A DNA stretch of 64,000 bases from Algibacter sp. L3A6 (GTDB taxonomy: Bacteria > Bacteroidota > Bacteroidia > Flavobacteriales > Flavobacteriaceae). This document shows, one piece after another, positions 36,265 to 45,442 of the stretch. The notes beneath the pieces were generated by a model. That model worked only from the letters and a program-made list of their open reading frames with translations. It searched no databases and had not been told where the DNA came from. Position 1 is the first letter of the stretch. Each line of letters begins with the position of its first letter. The position numbers were made by a program, and so were the translations under genes. The DNA lies in the NCBI RefSeq assembly GCF_009796825.1, contig NZ_CP047030.1, positions 2,145,501 to 2,209,500 of the forward strand. The letters are read 5' to 3'.

Positions 36265-37617
36265 ATGAATTTAAATAATATACATAACATCTATTTTATT
36301 GGCATTGGTGGCATTGGCATGAGTGCTATAGCGCGCTATTTTAATGCGAATAATAAGCTTGTGGCGGGTTATGATAAAGCGCAAACTGAAATTACTGATG
36401 CTTTAGTAGAGTTAGGTATGCAAGTCCATTTTGATGATGATATAAAGCAGATTGATTTGGCTTTTTTAAATTCAGAAAACACATTGGTGGTTTATACACC
36501 AGCGGTACCAAAAGATCATTCGGAATTAAATTATTTTAAAGCCAATGGTTTTAATGTTTTAAAACGTTCTGAAATTTTAGGTTTGATTACAGAAAACACC
36601 ATTTGTTTGGCTGTTGCTGGAACTCACGGAAAAACCACAACAACAAGTATTCTTGGGCATTTAATGCATGAATGCCAAGTTGAGCTTACTGCATTTTTAG
36701 GGGGTATTAGTGAAAACTATAATTCTAACCTTATTTTAAAAGGGACAGAGGTTTCTGTTGTAGAAGCCGATGAGTTCGATCGTTCGTTTATGACCTTGTC
36801 TCCAGATTTCGCAGGTATAACATCGATGGATGCCGATCATTTAGATATTTACGGTGATGCTTCAGAATTAAAAAAGACTTTTGAAGATTTTACAAAACGA
36901 TTAAAACCTAACGGAAAACTGTTTGTTAAAAACGGATTGCCTTTAAAAGGAATTACATACGGTATTGAGGATAATTCTGATTATGCTGTTCAAAATATAA
37001 AAATAATAAATGGCGCGTATGTTTTTGACGTAAAAACACCAACTACAGTGCTAGAAAATTTGGAGTTTAACCTACCAGGTAGGCATAATTTGTCTAATGC
37101 ATTATTGGCTTTGGCGATGGCTGTAGAATATGGTTGCCCGTACCAACAGCTCGCCAAAGCATTAGCATCTTACAAAGGTGTTAAGCGTAGGTTTACTTAT
37201 CAAATTAAAACGGATAGTTTGGTGTATATCGATGATTATGCCCATCATCCAGAAGAAATTAATGCTGTGCATCAAGCCGTTCGCGAAATGTATCCAAGTA
37301 AAAGCGTGTTGGCTATTTTTCAGCCGCATCTATTCAGCAGAACTAAAGATTTTATTGACGATTTTGCTCAAAGTTTATCTCAGTTCGATGAGTTGATGCT
37401 TTTAGATATTTATCCTGCACGAGAATTACCTATAGAAGGTGTAACATCGGAATGGTTGTTGAGTAAGGTTACAAGTGAGAAAAAGCAGTTGGTGAGTAAA
37501 GCAAACCTGCTAGCTGAAATTAAGAAAAGTAAAGCTCAAGTTATTTTAACTATTGGAGCGGGAGATATTGGAGAACAAGTAAAACATATTAAAAAAGAGC
37601 TGAGTTTTGAAAGTTAA
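36265..37617 (+). CDS. murC: UDP-N-acetylmuramate--L-alanine ligase
   Basis: A 450-residue Mur ligase adding L-alanine to UDP-MurNAc. The N-terminal GIGGIGMSAIA (residues 13-23) binds UDP, GTHGKTTTT is the ATP loop, and EADEFDRSF and DMDADHLDIY-like segments (SMDADHLDIY) are seen. DDYAHHPEEI and FQPHLFSRT are MurC signatures. It overlaps ftsQ by 11 bases. murB, murF and ddl are not in this cluster, as usual in Bacteroidetes. Confidence 0.96.
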   Translation: MNLNNIHNIYFIGIGGIGMSAIARYFNANNKLVAGYDKAQTEITDALVELGMQVHFDDDIKQIDLAFLNSENTLVVYTPAVPKDHSELNYFKANGFNVLKRSEILGLITENTICLAVAGTHGKTTTTSILGHLMHECQVELTAFLGGISENYNSNLILKGTEVSVVEADEFDRSFMTLSPDFAGITSMDADHLDIYGDASELKKTFEDFTKRLKPNGKLFVKNGLPLKGITYGIEDNSDYAVQNIKIINGAYVFDVKTPTTVLENLEFNLPGRHNLSNALLALAMAVEYGCPYQQLAKALASYKGVKRRFTYQIKTDSLVYIDDYAHHPEEINAVHQAVREMYPSKSVLAIFQPHLFSRTKDFIDDFAQSLSQFDELMLLDIYPARELPIEGVTSEWLLSKVTSEKKQLVSKANLLAEIKKSKAQVILTIGAGDIGEQVKHIKKELSFES

Positions 37618-38326
37618 TTGGAATTACATAAAAATGGTGGCTTTGTTCTGCTTGGTGGTTTTTCTATTTGCTTTTGCATCGGGAAGAAACAATGCTAGAT
37701 TGGTTACGGAGCCTGCTATAAAATTTACAGGAGAAGATAACTTATTTGTTACTAATGAGACTGTTAGTAAGTTGTTAACACAAAATTACGGTGGTGCTCA
37801 AAACGTTGCTAAAGAAACTTTAGATTTGAATAAGTTAGAAAATGTGCTCAAATCGAACCCCATGATTAAGAGTGCTGAAGTGTATGTTGCAGTAAACGGA
37901 ACACTTAACGCGGAAATAAAACAAAAAACACCAATAGCAAGAGTTAGTACAAATGCGTCTTATTATATTGACGATCGTGGTTTTTTTATGCCTTTATCTA
38001 ATAATTATTCGGCTAGAGTACCACTTGTAACAGGTGTTGTTGAGAAAAACAACTTAGAAAACATTTTTAAAATAGCGACAAAAATTAGAGAAGATGAGTT
38101 TTTAAAAATGAATGTTATAGAAATTCATCAAAATGCCAATAATAGGCTGTTTTTAAAATTAAGACAGTGTAAGTTTTTAGTGCAATTAGGTGATTTAGAC
38201 CTATTAGACAAAAAAATAAATAATTTGAAGGCATTTTATCAAAAAAATATCAAAGAAAAGACGCTAGATAATTATAGCAAAGTAAATTTGCAATTCGATA
38301 ACCAAGTAGTATGTACCAAAATATAA
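37607..38326 (+). CDS. ftsQ: FtsQ-like cell division protein
   Basis: A 239-residue bitopic membrane protein. It has a short basic N-terminus, a transmembrane helix (about 8-25) and a periplasmic POTRA-like region (about 40-110, with the NPMIKSAEVYVAVNGTLNAEI pattern typical of this domain). A beta domain makes up the remainder. FtsQ recruits FtsL/FtsB. Sequence conservation is weak, and the assignment draws on the overlap with murC and the position just before ftsA. Confidence 0.85.
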   Translation: MKVNWNYIKMVALFCLVVFLFAFASGRNNARLVTEPAIKFTGEDNLFVTNETVSKLLTQNYGGAQNVAKETLDLNKLENVLKSNPMIKSAEVYVAVNGTLNAEIKQKTPIARVSTNASYYIDDRGFFMPLSNNYSARVPLVTGVVEKNNLENIFKIATKIREDEFLKMNVIEIHQNANNRLFLKLRQCKFLVQLGDLDLLDKKINNLKAFYQKNIKEKTLDNYSKVNLQFDNQVVCTKI

Positions 38327-38329
38327 GCC

Positions 38330-39661
38330 ATGGAGCATAACATATCAGTAGGATTAGATATAGGAACCACAAAAATTGTGGCTATGATTGGTCGTAAAAA
38401 TGAATACGGCAAACTTGAAATTTTAGGCATAGGTAAGTCTAAAAGCTTAGGTGTGCACCGTGGTGTAGTAAATAATATTACACAAACCATTCAATCAATT
38501 CAGCAAGCAGTTCAAGAAGCAGAAGCTGCAGCAGAATTAAAAATTGACGGTGTAACGGTTGGTATTGCTGGACAGCATATCCGTAGTTTACAACATAGTG
38601 ATTATATAACCAGACCAAACTCAGATCATGTTATTGATGATGAGGATATAGATCGTTTAATAAACCAAGTGCATAAGTTGGTTATGTTACCCGGTGAAGA
38701 AATTATCCATGTCTTGCCTCAAGAATATAAGGTGGATGGTCAGGCAGAAATAAAAGAACCTATCGGGATGTACGGTGGCCGTTTGGAAGCTAATTTCCAT
38801 GTGGTTGTTGGGCAAGTATCATCTATTCGTAATGTTGGTCGATGTATACAAAGTGCTGATTTAAATTTAGAAGGTATCACTTTAGAACCTTTAGCTTCTG
38901 CTAATGCGGTTTTAAGTCAAGAAGAAAAAGAAGCCGGTGTCGCTTTAATTGATATAGGTGGTGGTACAACCGATTTAGCTATTTTTAGAGATGGTATTAT
39001 TCGCCATACTGCAGTAATCCCTTTTGGTGGAAATGTTATTACTGAAGATATAAAAGAAGGTTGTTCAATTATTGAAAAACAAGCCGAATTATTAAAAATA
39101 AAGTTTGGTTCAGCATGGCCAGGCGAAAATAAAGATAATGAAATTGTATCTATTCCTGGTTTGCGCGGTCGTGAACCAAAGGAAATTACATTAAAAAATC
39201 TCTCAAAAATTATTCACGCTCGTGTTGTAGAAATTATAGAGCAGGTCTATGTTGAAATTAAAAATTACGGTCACGAAGAGCAAAAGAAAAATCTAATTGC
39301 AGGTATTGTTTTAACAGGTGGAGGAAGCCAGTTAAAACATTTAAAGCAATTGGTAGAATATATTACTGGTATGGATACGCGAATAGGGTACCCTAACGAG
39401 CATTTAGCAGGCGATAGTAATGAAGATGTTACTAGCCCTCTTTTTGCAACAGCAGTAGGCTTGGTTTTAGATGGCTTGAAAAGACAAGAGCGTAAAAAAA
39501 TAGAACAACAGGTAGAAGAGGAAGTTGTAGTCGAAGAAGCAACAGAACATCCTACCGAAGATGTAGAAGAAGAAATTAAAGCAGAACCGGTTAGAGAAAG
39601 ACGTTCTTTTCTTGATAAATTAACCGATCGCGTTAAAGATTTTCTAGATAACGCAGAGTAA
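38330..39661 (+). CDS. ftsA: cell division protein FtsA
   Basis: A 443-residue actin-like ATPase tethering FtsZ filaments to the membrane. GLDIGTTKI (residues 8-16) is phosphate loop 1. The 1C domain lies between, and ALIDIGGGTTDLAIF and VLTGGGSQL are the remaining nucleotide motifs. An acidic linker (about 385-420, mostly Glu and Val) leads to the C-terminal amphipathic helix with RRSFLDKL and DRVKDFL, the membrane-targeting sequence. It starts three bases after ftsQ. Confidence 0.96.
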   Translation: MEHNISVGLDIGTTKIVAMIGRKNEYGKLEILGIGKSKSLGVHRGVVNNITQTIQSIQQAVQEAEAAAELKIDGVTVGIAGQHIRSLQHSDYITRPNSDHVIDDEDIDRLINQVHKLVMLPGEEIIHVLPQEYKVDGQAEIKEPIGMYGGRLEANFHVVVGQVSSIRNVGRCIQSADLNLEGITLEPLASANAVLSQEEKEAGVALIDIGGGTTDLAIFRDGIIRHTAVIPFGGNVITEDIKEGCSIIEKQAELLKIKFGSAWPGENKDNEIVSIPGLRGREPKEITLKNLSKIIHARVVEIIEQVYVEIKNYGHEEQKKNLIAGIVLTGGGSQLKHLKQLVEYITGMDTRIGYPNEHLAGDSNEDVTSPLFATAVGLVLDGLKRQERKKIEQQVEEEVVVEEATEHPTEDVEEEIKAEPVRERRSFLDKLTDRVKDFLDNAE

Positions 39662-39727
39662 AAGTATAGATTAAGAAATCCATTGAATAAAAAATATTTA
39701 GTACAAAACCCCAGTAAAACAGAGTTT

Positions 39728-41740
39728 ATGAGCAGCAACAAAGAATTCGAAAACATCGCATTTGATTTACCTAAAAATCAATCAAATGTTATTAAAGTTA
39801 TTGGCGTTGGTGGTGGCGGTAGTAACGCTATCAATCACATGTTCCAACAAGGTATAAAGGGTGTCGATTTTTACGTATGTAATACCGATGCACAAGCCTT
39901 GCAAAACAGTGGTGTGCCAAACAAAATACAATTAGGTCTAAACTTAACCGAAGGTCTTGGTGCAGGAGCAAATCCTGATATCGGAGAGCAATCGGCAGTA
40001 GAAAGTTTTGAAGACATCTCTCAAATGTTAGATTCTAATACTAAAATGGTATTCATTACAGCCGGAATGGGTGGTGGTACAGGTACTGGTGCAGCACCTA
40101 TTATTGCTAAAATGGCTAAAGATATGGATATTTTAACTGTTGGTATAGTTACTATGCCATTTCAGTTTGAAGGAAAAATGCGTATCGAGCAATCTCAAAA
40201 AGGTATTGAGAAATTGCGTGGTATGGTCGATTCATTAATTGTAATTAACAACAATAAACTTCGTGAAGTTTACGGAAATCTTGGTTTTAAAGCTGGGTTC
40301 TCGAAAGCAGATGAAGTGTTATCTACCGCTGCTCGTGGTATAGCCGAAGTTATTACACACCACTATACACAAAACATCGATTTACGTGATGCTAAAACCG
40401 TATTAAGTAATAGCGGAACAGCTATTATGGGGTCTGCATTAGCGTCGGGTCAAAACCGTGCGCAAGATGCTATCCGTAAGGCTTTAGATTCACCATTATT
40501 AAACGATAATAAAATTACAGGAGCTAAAAATGTACTGCTTTTAATTGTTTCTGGTGTACAAGAAATTACTATTGACGAAATAGGTGAAATTAACGATCAT
40601 ATCCAAAATGAAGCTGGCCATGGTGCTAACATCATTATGGGGGTTGGTGAAGATGAATCTTTAGACGAATCTATTGCTGTAACTATTATAGCAACGGGTT
40701 TTAATATTGAACAACAAGACGAAATTTCTAATACTGAAACTAAAAAAGTAATTCATTCTTTAAGTGAAGAGAAAGAAGTAGAAGCTAAAGCGGTTAAAGA
40801 AGAAGTTACGCCTGAAGTTATTGCTCCACCAGTTGTAGTAGAGAAAAAAGAAGAGCCTAAAGTTGTAAAACATACGTTGGATTTAGATGAAGAGGAGGAA
40901 TTCACTTTTTTGGAAAAAAGCGTGATAAGAAAGGATAAATTATCATCGCCGCCACAAAATATTAATTTAATTCCTACCTCAGAAATTTTAAAAAACATGA
41001 ATGTTGTTTATGACGAAGTTCGTGTTAATGTTGAAGATGAAGACGATTTCATTATAAGCTCTGTTAACAATCAAGATGATGACTACAACGAGATTGAAGT
41101 ATTAGCAGACGAATTTGAAGAAGAAAAACAAATTACTTTAACCTTCGATTTACCAATTAGTAACGAGACTAAAAAGGAACCGAAAAAGGAAGAAGTTGTA
41201 GAGAAAAAAGTAACGTTTAGTTTAGATGATGATGATATTAAAGACATCGCTGTTAACGATCACGTAGAAGTATCTGCTGCAAAGCCAAATGAAAATGGTG
41301 ATATTAGATATACGTTAGATGATTTTTCTGAGGTAGAATCTTCATCTAACAAAAAACAAACTTCAAGTCAGGAGATTGTAGAAGAAATAGAAGAAGATAT
41401 CGTTTTCGAAAGAAAAGTGGTTCAAAAAGAAGAAGTTGTTAAGCATAGCCTTCCCGACGAAGAAGAGGATATTGACCCGATGAATACGCCAATTTCAGAA
41501 TTACTGAAAGAACGTGCGGCTGAACGTCGTCGTAAAATGAAGGACTTCAACTATAAATTCAATAATGCAAAAATTGACGACATAGAAAAAGTACCTGCTT
41601 ACAAGCGTCAAGGTGTGAATTTAGAAGATTCTAAACATTCATCTGATAACGATTTTTCAAGAACAAGTATTGGTTTAGATGATAATGATGATTTACAAGT
41701 AAGAAGAAATAACTCGTTTCTTCACGATAATGTAGATTAG
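39728..41740 (+). CDS. ftsZ: cell division protein FtsZ with long acidic C-terminal extension
   Basis: A 670-residue tubulin-like GTPase that forms the Z ring. The GTPase core (about 15-335) has VIGVGGGGSNAIN, GGGTGTGAAP (tubulin signature) and NNNKLREVYG. After it comes a roughly 330-residue linker dominated by Glu, Asp, Lys and Val, then a short basic stretch (RAAERRRKMKDF) and a C-terminal RTSIGLDD region. E. coli FtsZ is 383 residues; the extension is usual in Bacteroidetes. A TTG 15 codons upstream (39683) would add a poorly conserved leader, so MSSNKEF is preferred. Confidence 0.96.
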   Translation: MSSNKEFENIAFDLPKNQSNVIKVIGVGGGGSNAINHMFQQGIKGVDFYVCNTDAQALQNSGVPNKIQLGLNLTEGLGAGANPDIGEQSAVESFEDISQMLDSNTKMVFITAGMGGGTGTGAAPIIAKMAKDMDILTVGIVTMPFQFEGKMRIEQSQKGIEKLRGMVDSLIVINNNKLREVYGNLGFKAGFSKADEVLSTAARGIAEVITHHYTQNIDLRDAKTVLSNSGTAIMGSALASGQNRAQDAIRKALDSPLLNDNKITGAKNVLLLIVSGVQEITIDEIGEINDHIQNEAGHGANIIMGVGEDESLDESIAVTIIATGFNIEQQDEISNTETKKVIHSLSEEKEVEAKAVKEEVTPEVIAPPVVVEKKEEPKVVKHTLDLDEEEEFTFLEKSVIRKDKLSSPPQNINLIPTSEILKNMNVVYDEVRVNVEDEDDFIISSVNNQDDDYNEIEVLADEFEEEKQITLTFDLPISNETKKEPKKEEVVEKKVTFSLDDDDIKDIAVNDHVEVSAAKPNENGDIRYTLDDFSEVESSSNKKQTSSQEIVEEIEEDIVFERKVVQKEEVVKHSLPDEEEDIDPMNTPISELLKERAAERRRKMKDFNYKFNNAKIDDIEKVPAYKRQGVNLEDSKHSSDNDFSRTSIGLDDNDDLQVRRNNSFLHDNVD

Positions 41741-41771
41741 TGCATATCACTAAACTTAACTAAATTACTAG

Positions 41772-41804
41772 CCCGAAAAGTTAACCATACTTTTCGGGTT
41801 TTTT
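41772..41804 (+). terminator. strong intrinsic terminator after ftsZ
   Basis: A perfect 9-bp stem, CCCGAAAAG with CTTTTCGGG around a 9-base loop, is followed by six T residues. It marks the end of the division and wall cluster. Confidence 0.88.
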
Positions 41805-41903
41805 ATTGTGCTTTTTTATAAGGGTTGCTCTTAAAACTAATCGGGATTCGGGTATTTTAATACTAAGTTTTTTTTATCTTCGCATACTAAATAAATTGAA
41901 AAA

Positions 41904-42353
41904 ATGGCTCTACAACAAGACATAATGACGGCGCTTAAAACCGCAATGAAATCTAAAGATCAAACGGCACTTACAGCTTTACGTGCTGTTAAATCGGCTA
42001 TTTTATTAGCTCAGACAGAAAGTGGTGCAAAAGAAGAGTTAACGGAAGATCAAGAGCTAAAAATACTTCAGAAGCAAGTAAAACAGCGTCGCGATAGTGC
42101 CGCTATTTATTTAGAACAAGATAGAGAAGATTTAGCTGCTCCAGAATTAGCAGAAGCAGAAGTTATTTCTCAGTTTTTACCAGAAGCATTATCTGATGAG
42201 GAAGTTGAAAAGGTAGTGGTTGCAACTATTGAAAAAGTAGGAGCGCAAGGGATGAAAGATATGGGTAAAGTTATGGGTATGGTAAGTAGTGAACTTGCTG
42301 GAAAAGCAGATGGTAAAACCATTTCTAATATAGTAAAAGCAAAATTGTCTTAA
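41904..42353 (+). CDS. GatB/YqeY domain-containing protein
   Basis: A 149-residue YqeY-family protein, mostly helical, related to the tail domain of the amidotransferase subunit GatB. The N-terminal helical half includes AMKSKDQTALTALRAVKSAI, and the C-terminal half includes GAQGMKDMGKVMGMVSSELAGKADG, both well conserved. It is stand-alone, and a role on tRNA or in translation quality is suggested for the family but not proven. A poor -7 candidate (TATCTTCG, 41875-41882) precedes it after the ftsZ terminator. Confidence 0.92.
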   Translation: MALQQDIMTALKTAMKSKDQTALTALRAVKSAILLAQTESGAKEELTEDQELKILQKQVKQRRDSAAIYLEQDREDLAAPELAEAEVISQFLPEALSDEEVEKVVVATIEKVGAQGMKDMGKVMGMVSSELAGKADGKTISNIVKAKLS

Positions 42354-42371
42354 AAAATATAAAAAGATTTT

Positions 42372-42384
42372 CGCTTGCGCGGAA
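42372..42384 (+). repeat. variant of the 13-base motif before tRNA-Arg
   Basis: CGCTTGCGCGGAA differs from the motif at 32485 and 123 by one base. It lies 4 bases before the first base of the tRNA. Confidence 0.4.
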
Positions 42385-42388
42385 ATAA

Positions 42389-42462
42389 GGCTGCGTAGTT
42401 CAACTGGATAGAATATCAGATTTCGGCTCTGAGGGTTGGGGGTTCGAATCCCTTCGCGGTCA
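42389..42462 (+). tRNA. tRNA-Arg (anticodon UCG)
   Basis: A full cloverleaf can be drawn over 74 bases. The acceptor stem GGCTGCG pairs with CGCGGTC (two G-T pairs), and the D stem is GTTC/GAAT. The anticodon stem TCAGA/TCTGA surrounds the loop TTTCGGC with anticodon TCG at 42423-42425, and the T stem GGGGG/CCCTT surrounds TTCGAAT. The discriminator is A and no CCA is encoded, so the 3' end must be added by nucleotidyltransferase. It reads CGA codons. Confidence 0.93.
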
Positions 42463-42470
42463 CAGTCTTT

Positions 42471-42508
42471 AAAAGCTCTTTAAACTAGATGTTTAAAGAG
42501 CTTTTTTT
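42471..42508 (+). terminator. intrinsic terminator after tRNA-Arg
   Basis: A perfect 15-bp stem (42471-42485 with 42491-42505) around a 5-base loop is followed by three more T residues. Confidence 0.85.
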
Positions 42509-42722
42509 GTGGTTGAAGTTTCTTCTTTATTAATTTTTTGTTTTTTTGAAATGAAAAAAGTGAGTTTTAAACTTTTAAATAAGCTGGTATTATCGATAAT
42601 AAGCGCATTGAAATGAATAATTCGAAATCAATAAGCAAACAACTGTTTTAAGAGCTATTAGAATATTTAAAAATACTATATTACATAACCCTTATTATCT
42701 AATTTCAACCTTTATAATTTAA

Positions 42723-43592
42723 ATGACCTTATTAATCCAAAATGATAAATACTACATAGGAACTATAATTGTTGCTATTCTGGTTGGTGTCGTAATTGTG
42801 ATGATTTTCGTGTTTATAAAGAGAGTTGTTATGTCTATTGTAGACGGTTTGGAGATGATGTATACGTTCTTTACTAAGCGTCCGGCCTTTGTTCATTTAT
42901 ATGTTTTTATTAAAAAAATGAAGCCTGAGCAAATTCGAATTTTAGAAGAACAATTCACTTTTTATAATAGGCTCGATGAAAAAAATAAGCTTTACTTCAG
43001 GCATCGGGTAGCATCATTCATAGACAAAAAGCAATTTATTGGAAAAGAAGATTTTTTAATTACCGAACAAGTTCAGGTTTTAGTTTCAGCTACAGCTGTG
43101 ATGTTAACCTTTGGTTTTAGAGATTTTATGATTGAGGCTGTTGAAAATATAATTATCTACCCAACCCAATATTATTCTCAATTAAATAAGCAGTATCACA
43201 AAGGGGAGTTTAATACAAGGCTTAAAACATTAGTTTTATCATGGGATAGTTTTATTGATGGCTACCGTATTGAAGATGATAAATTAAATTTAGGAATTCA
43301 CGAATTTGCTCACGCCATTCACTTTAATAGTATTTATCAAGAAGATATTAATTCTATTATATTTATTGATACTTTTAATGAGTTAAGAAGCTTGATAGCT
43401 GAGGATGAATTTTTAAAAAAGAGATTAGTAACTTCAGAATATCTAAGAGACTATGCTTTTACAAACGATTTTGAGTTGCTTGCCGTTATAGTCGAAACCT
43501 TTATTGAAACACCTCAGGCTTTTAGAAATCAATTTCCGGTAATTTATTTTAAGGTTCGGCAAATGCTGAATTTCGATTTCCCTAGCTATTAG
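42723..43592 (+). CDS. M90 (MtfA-like) zinc peptidase
   Basis: A 289-residue protein with an N-terminal hydrophobic segment (about 14-38) that should anchor it in the membrane. A soluble domain follows with the zinc motif HEFAH (His193, Glu194, His197). The downstream glutamate in the ELLAVIVETF segment is a likely third ligand, as in MtfA. In E. coli, MtfA is a cytosolic peptidase acting on or titrating the glucose-transport regulator Mlc; the flavobacterial role is unknown. About 210 bases without other features precede it. Confidence 0.85.
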   Translation: MTLLIQNDKYYIGTIIVAILVGVVIVMIFVFIKRVVMSIVDGLEMMYTFFTKRPAFVHLYVFIKKMKPEQIRILEEQFTFYNRLDEKNKLYFRHRVASFIDKKQFIGKEDFLITEQVQVLVSATAVMLTFGFRDFMIEAVENIIIYPTQYYSQLNKQYHKGEFNTRLKTLVLSWDSFIDGYRIEDDKLNLGIHEFAHAIHFNSIYQEDINSIIFIDTFNELRSLIAEDEFLKKRLVTSEYLRDYAFTNDFELLAVIVETFIETPQAFRNQFPVIYFKVRQMLNFDFPSY

Positions 43593-43736
43593 TATTCGGT
43601 TCTGTTATTTATAATTTATCGTAATGATTAAACTTTTTTTTTACTTCGGACTAGCCTCTTAGGGATAAGTGATAAATGTCATAAAATAAACGCATGTTGT
43701 TCTGTAAATTTACTCTAGTAATTAAAACAGAAAGCC

Positions 43737-44156
43737 ATGAGAGAGCACATCCCAGTTTCTTCTATAATGACCAAGACAATTATAGGTTTAACCCGTTCAG
43801 ACGATTTAAAACGAGCAGAAATGCTATTTAATAGACATAGAATTAAACACATTCCCGTAGTTGCAGGAGAATGCATTATAGGTATGCTTAGTTATACCGA
43901 CTTAATGCGTATTAGCATCCCTGAAGTTGCAGGAAATGATAATGTTGGTTTAGATTCTGTCGTGCTTAATAGTTTTACAATAGAACAGGTTATGGTAAAA
44001 AATGTAGTAACGGTAGCTCCAGAAACTAGCATTAAAGATGTTGCTTTAATTTTAGCAAATAGAGAATTCCATGCGCTACCAGTAGTCGACAAAGGTGACT
44101 TAGTGGGCATTGTTACTACAACCGATTTATTAAACTATTTTATTAGAGAATTTTAA
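43737..44156 (+). CDS. tandem CBS-domain protein
   Basis: A 139-residue protein made of two CBS motifs and nothing else. The first spans about residues 8-60 (PVSSIMTKTIIGL to IIGMLSYTDLMRI) and the second about 80-139 (VMVKNVVTVAPETSI to LVGIVTTTDLLNYF). Such stand-alone pairs bind adenosine nucleotides or similar ligands and regulate partner proteins. The partner is not evident here. It ends in a 4-base tail-to-tail overlap with rpe. Confidence 0.9.
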   Translation: MREHIPVSSIMTKTIIGLTRSDDLKRAEMLFNRHRIKHIPVVAGECIIGMLSYTDLMRISIPEVAGNDNVGLDSVVLNSFTIEQVMVKNVVTVAPETSIKDVALILANREFHALPVVDKGDLVGIVTTTDLLNYFIREF

Positions 44157-44815
44157 GAATTAGCTAAGGCCTTTAATTGCTTAATGGTTTCTATTTGGTT
44201 ATCACTTTTAAAAACGTGACTTCCAGCTACAAAAACATCAGCGCCAGCTTCAACTAATTTTTGAATATTTTTATCGGTAACACCACCATCAATTTCAATT
44301 CGGGTATTTAAACCTTGTTCAGTAATCATTTTACGAAGTTTTTTTACCCGATTGTATGTCATGTCTTCAAACTTTTGCCCTCCAAAACCAGGGTTTATAG
44401 ACATAAGTAAAACCATATAACATTTAGGTAGTATATCTTCTAAAACAGAAATAGGAGTAGTGAGGTTTAAAACAACACCAGCCTTACAGCCTGCGTCTTC
44501 AATTTGAGTAAGCGTACGGTGTAAGTGCACTGTAGATTCGTGGTGTACTGTAATTATATCTGCACCAACTTTAGCAAATTCTTCAATATAACGCTCTGGC
44601 TTTTCAATCATTAAATGTACATCTAAAGGCTTTGTAGCATGCTTTTTAATAGCTGCAATTACAGGCATTCCGTATGAAATGTTTGGAACAAAATGACCAT
44701 CCATAACATCAATGTGAAACCAATCGGCATCACTGTTATTAACCATTTCTGTATCGCGTTGTAAGTTACCGAAATCGGCAGCAAGCATTGAAGGAGCAAT
44801 TAATTTAGAAGACAT
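44153..44815 (-). CDS. rpe: ribulose-phosphate 3-epimerase
   Basis: A 220-residue TIM-barrel enzyme interconverting ribulose 5-phosphate and xylulose 5-phosphate in the pentose phosphate pathway. IAPSMLAADF at the N-terminus, HIDVMDGHFVPNIS (metal and catalytic residues), DVHLMI, MSINPGFGGQ and EIDGGV with DVFVAGSHVF (phosphate site) are all present. Length is typical. Confidence 0.97.
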   Translation of the reverse strand: MSSKLIAPSMLAADFGNLQRDTEMVNNSDADWFHIDVMDGHFVPNISYGMPVIAAIKKHATKPLDVHLMIEKPERYIEEFAKVGADIITVHHESTVHLHRTLTQIEDAGCKAGVVLNLTTPISVLEDILPKCYMVLLMSINPGFGGQKFEDMTYNRVKKLRKMITEQGLNTRIEIDGGVTDKNIQKLVEAGADVFVAGSHVFKSDNQIETIKQLKALANS

Positions 44816-44840
44816 TTGTATTCGTTTTGTGTTATTTCCG

Positions 44841-44848
44841 CAAAGCTA
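44841..44848 (-). promoter_or_regulatory. -7 promoter element of rpe
   Basis: On the minus strand this reads TAGCTTTG, a perfect TAnnTTTG, 25 bases before the start codon. I see no TTG at the right -33 distance. Confidence 0.45.
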
Positions 44849-44858
44849 AGGATTTTTA

Positions 44859-45266
44859 TTAGTTGACCGTTAATAGGTCTTCAATAATTTGCGAGAAGAG
44901 GCTGCTGTTTTCAATATTATTTTGCTCTAAGGCTGCTACATAAATCTGTAAACCATATAGCGTGTCTATATCTTCGATAACTGTGTATCCGGTATCGAAG
45001 GCCTTAAAACTGAGCTGAGAAATGGAGACGTTTAATAGTTCCGAAATCTTAGAGTGTCTTGAGTCTTTTTTAATTTGCATAAAAAGGGTATCAATAACTT
45101 CGGGATGACCTTCTATTATTTGAAAAAAGAGATTGTCTTTTTTTACTAAAACGCCTGTAACATTATTACTGTCATTTTTGGTTTGAGTTTCGCAAAACAA
45201 GGCTTCAAATTCTAAAAGACTAAGTGAGGGTTTTGCTGTACTCGTGTAGCAAATAGTTTTTAACAT
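44859..45266 (-). CDS. BLUF-domain blue-light sensor
   Basis: A 135-residue single-domain BLUF flavoprotein. The key residues are in place: Tyr7 (CYTSTA), Asn31, TGVLV with Gly38, and Gln49 in FFQIIEG. The Tyr-to-Gln spacing of 42 and Tyr-to-Asn spacing of 24 equal those of AppA and PixD. Light on the bound FAD rearranges the Tyr-Gln hydrogen bonds. The Trp/Met pair found near residue 90 in many BLUF proteins is not evident; the local sequence is FDTGYT. No output domain is fused, so it must act by binding a partner. Confidence 0.88.
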   Translation of the reverse strand: MLKTICYTSTAKPSLSLLEFEALFCETQTKNDSNNVTGVLVKKDNLFFQIIEGHPEVIDTLFMQIKKDSRHSKISELLNVSISQLSFKAFDTGYTVIEDIDTLYGLQIYVAALEQNNIENSSLFSQIIEDLLTVN

Positions 45267-45270
45267 TTGG

Positions 45271-45278
45271 CAAATATA
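45271..45278 (-). promoter_or_regulatory. -7 promoter element very close to the BLUF start codon
   Basis: The minus strand reads TATATTTG, a perfect -7 match, ending only 4 bases before the ATG. If used, transcription would begin at or next to the start codon and give a leaderless or nearly leaderless mRNA. Confidence 0.4.
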
Positions 45279-45340
45279 AGATTATTAAGTTTTAGTTAAA
45301 AGGCTTACGCATAAAAAGATAGAAAGGTTTAAAATGAATA

Positions 45341-45365
45341 AACCCACGGTAATCAGCCGTGGGTT
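45341..45365 (-). terminator. intrinsic terminator after the sigma factor gene
   Basis: A perfect 9-bp stem (AACCCACGG with CCGTGGGTT, 7-base loop) has a T-rich tail on the minus strand and also some T on the plus strand. It lies about 80 bases after the rpoD stop codon and before the BLUF promoter. Confidence 0.75.
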
Positions 45366-45442
45366 CTTTCATCAATCAAAAAACGAACAGTTATTTTTGT
45401 AACTGTTTGTAGTTGTAATTTAGTCGTAATAATATGTAACTA

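Noticed and set aside
39683..39727. Longer FtsZ starting at a TTG
   Set aside because: The 15 extra residues do not resemble FtsZ N-termini, and an ATG with MSSNKEF follows.
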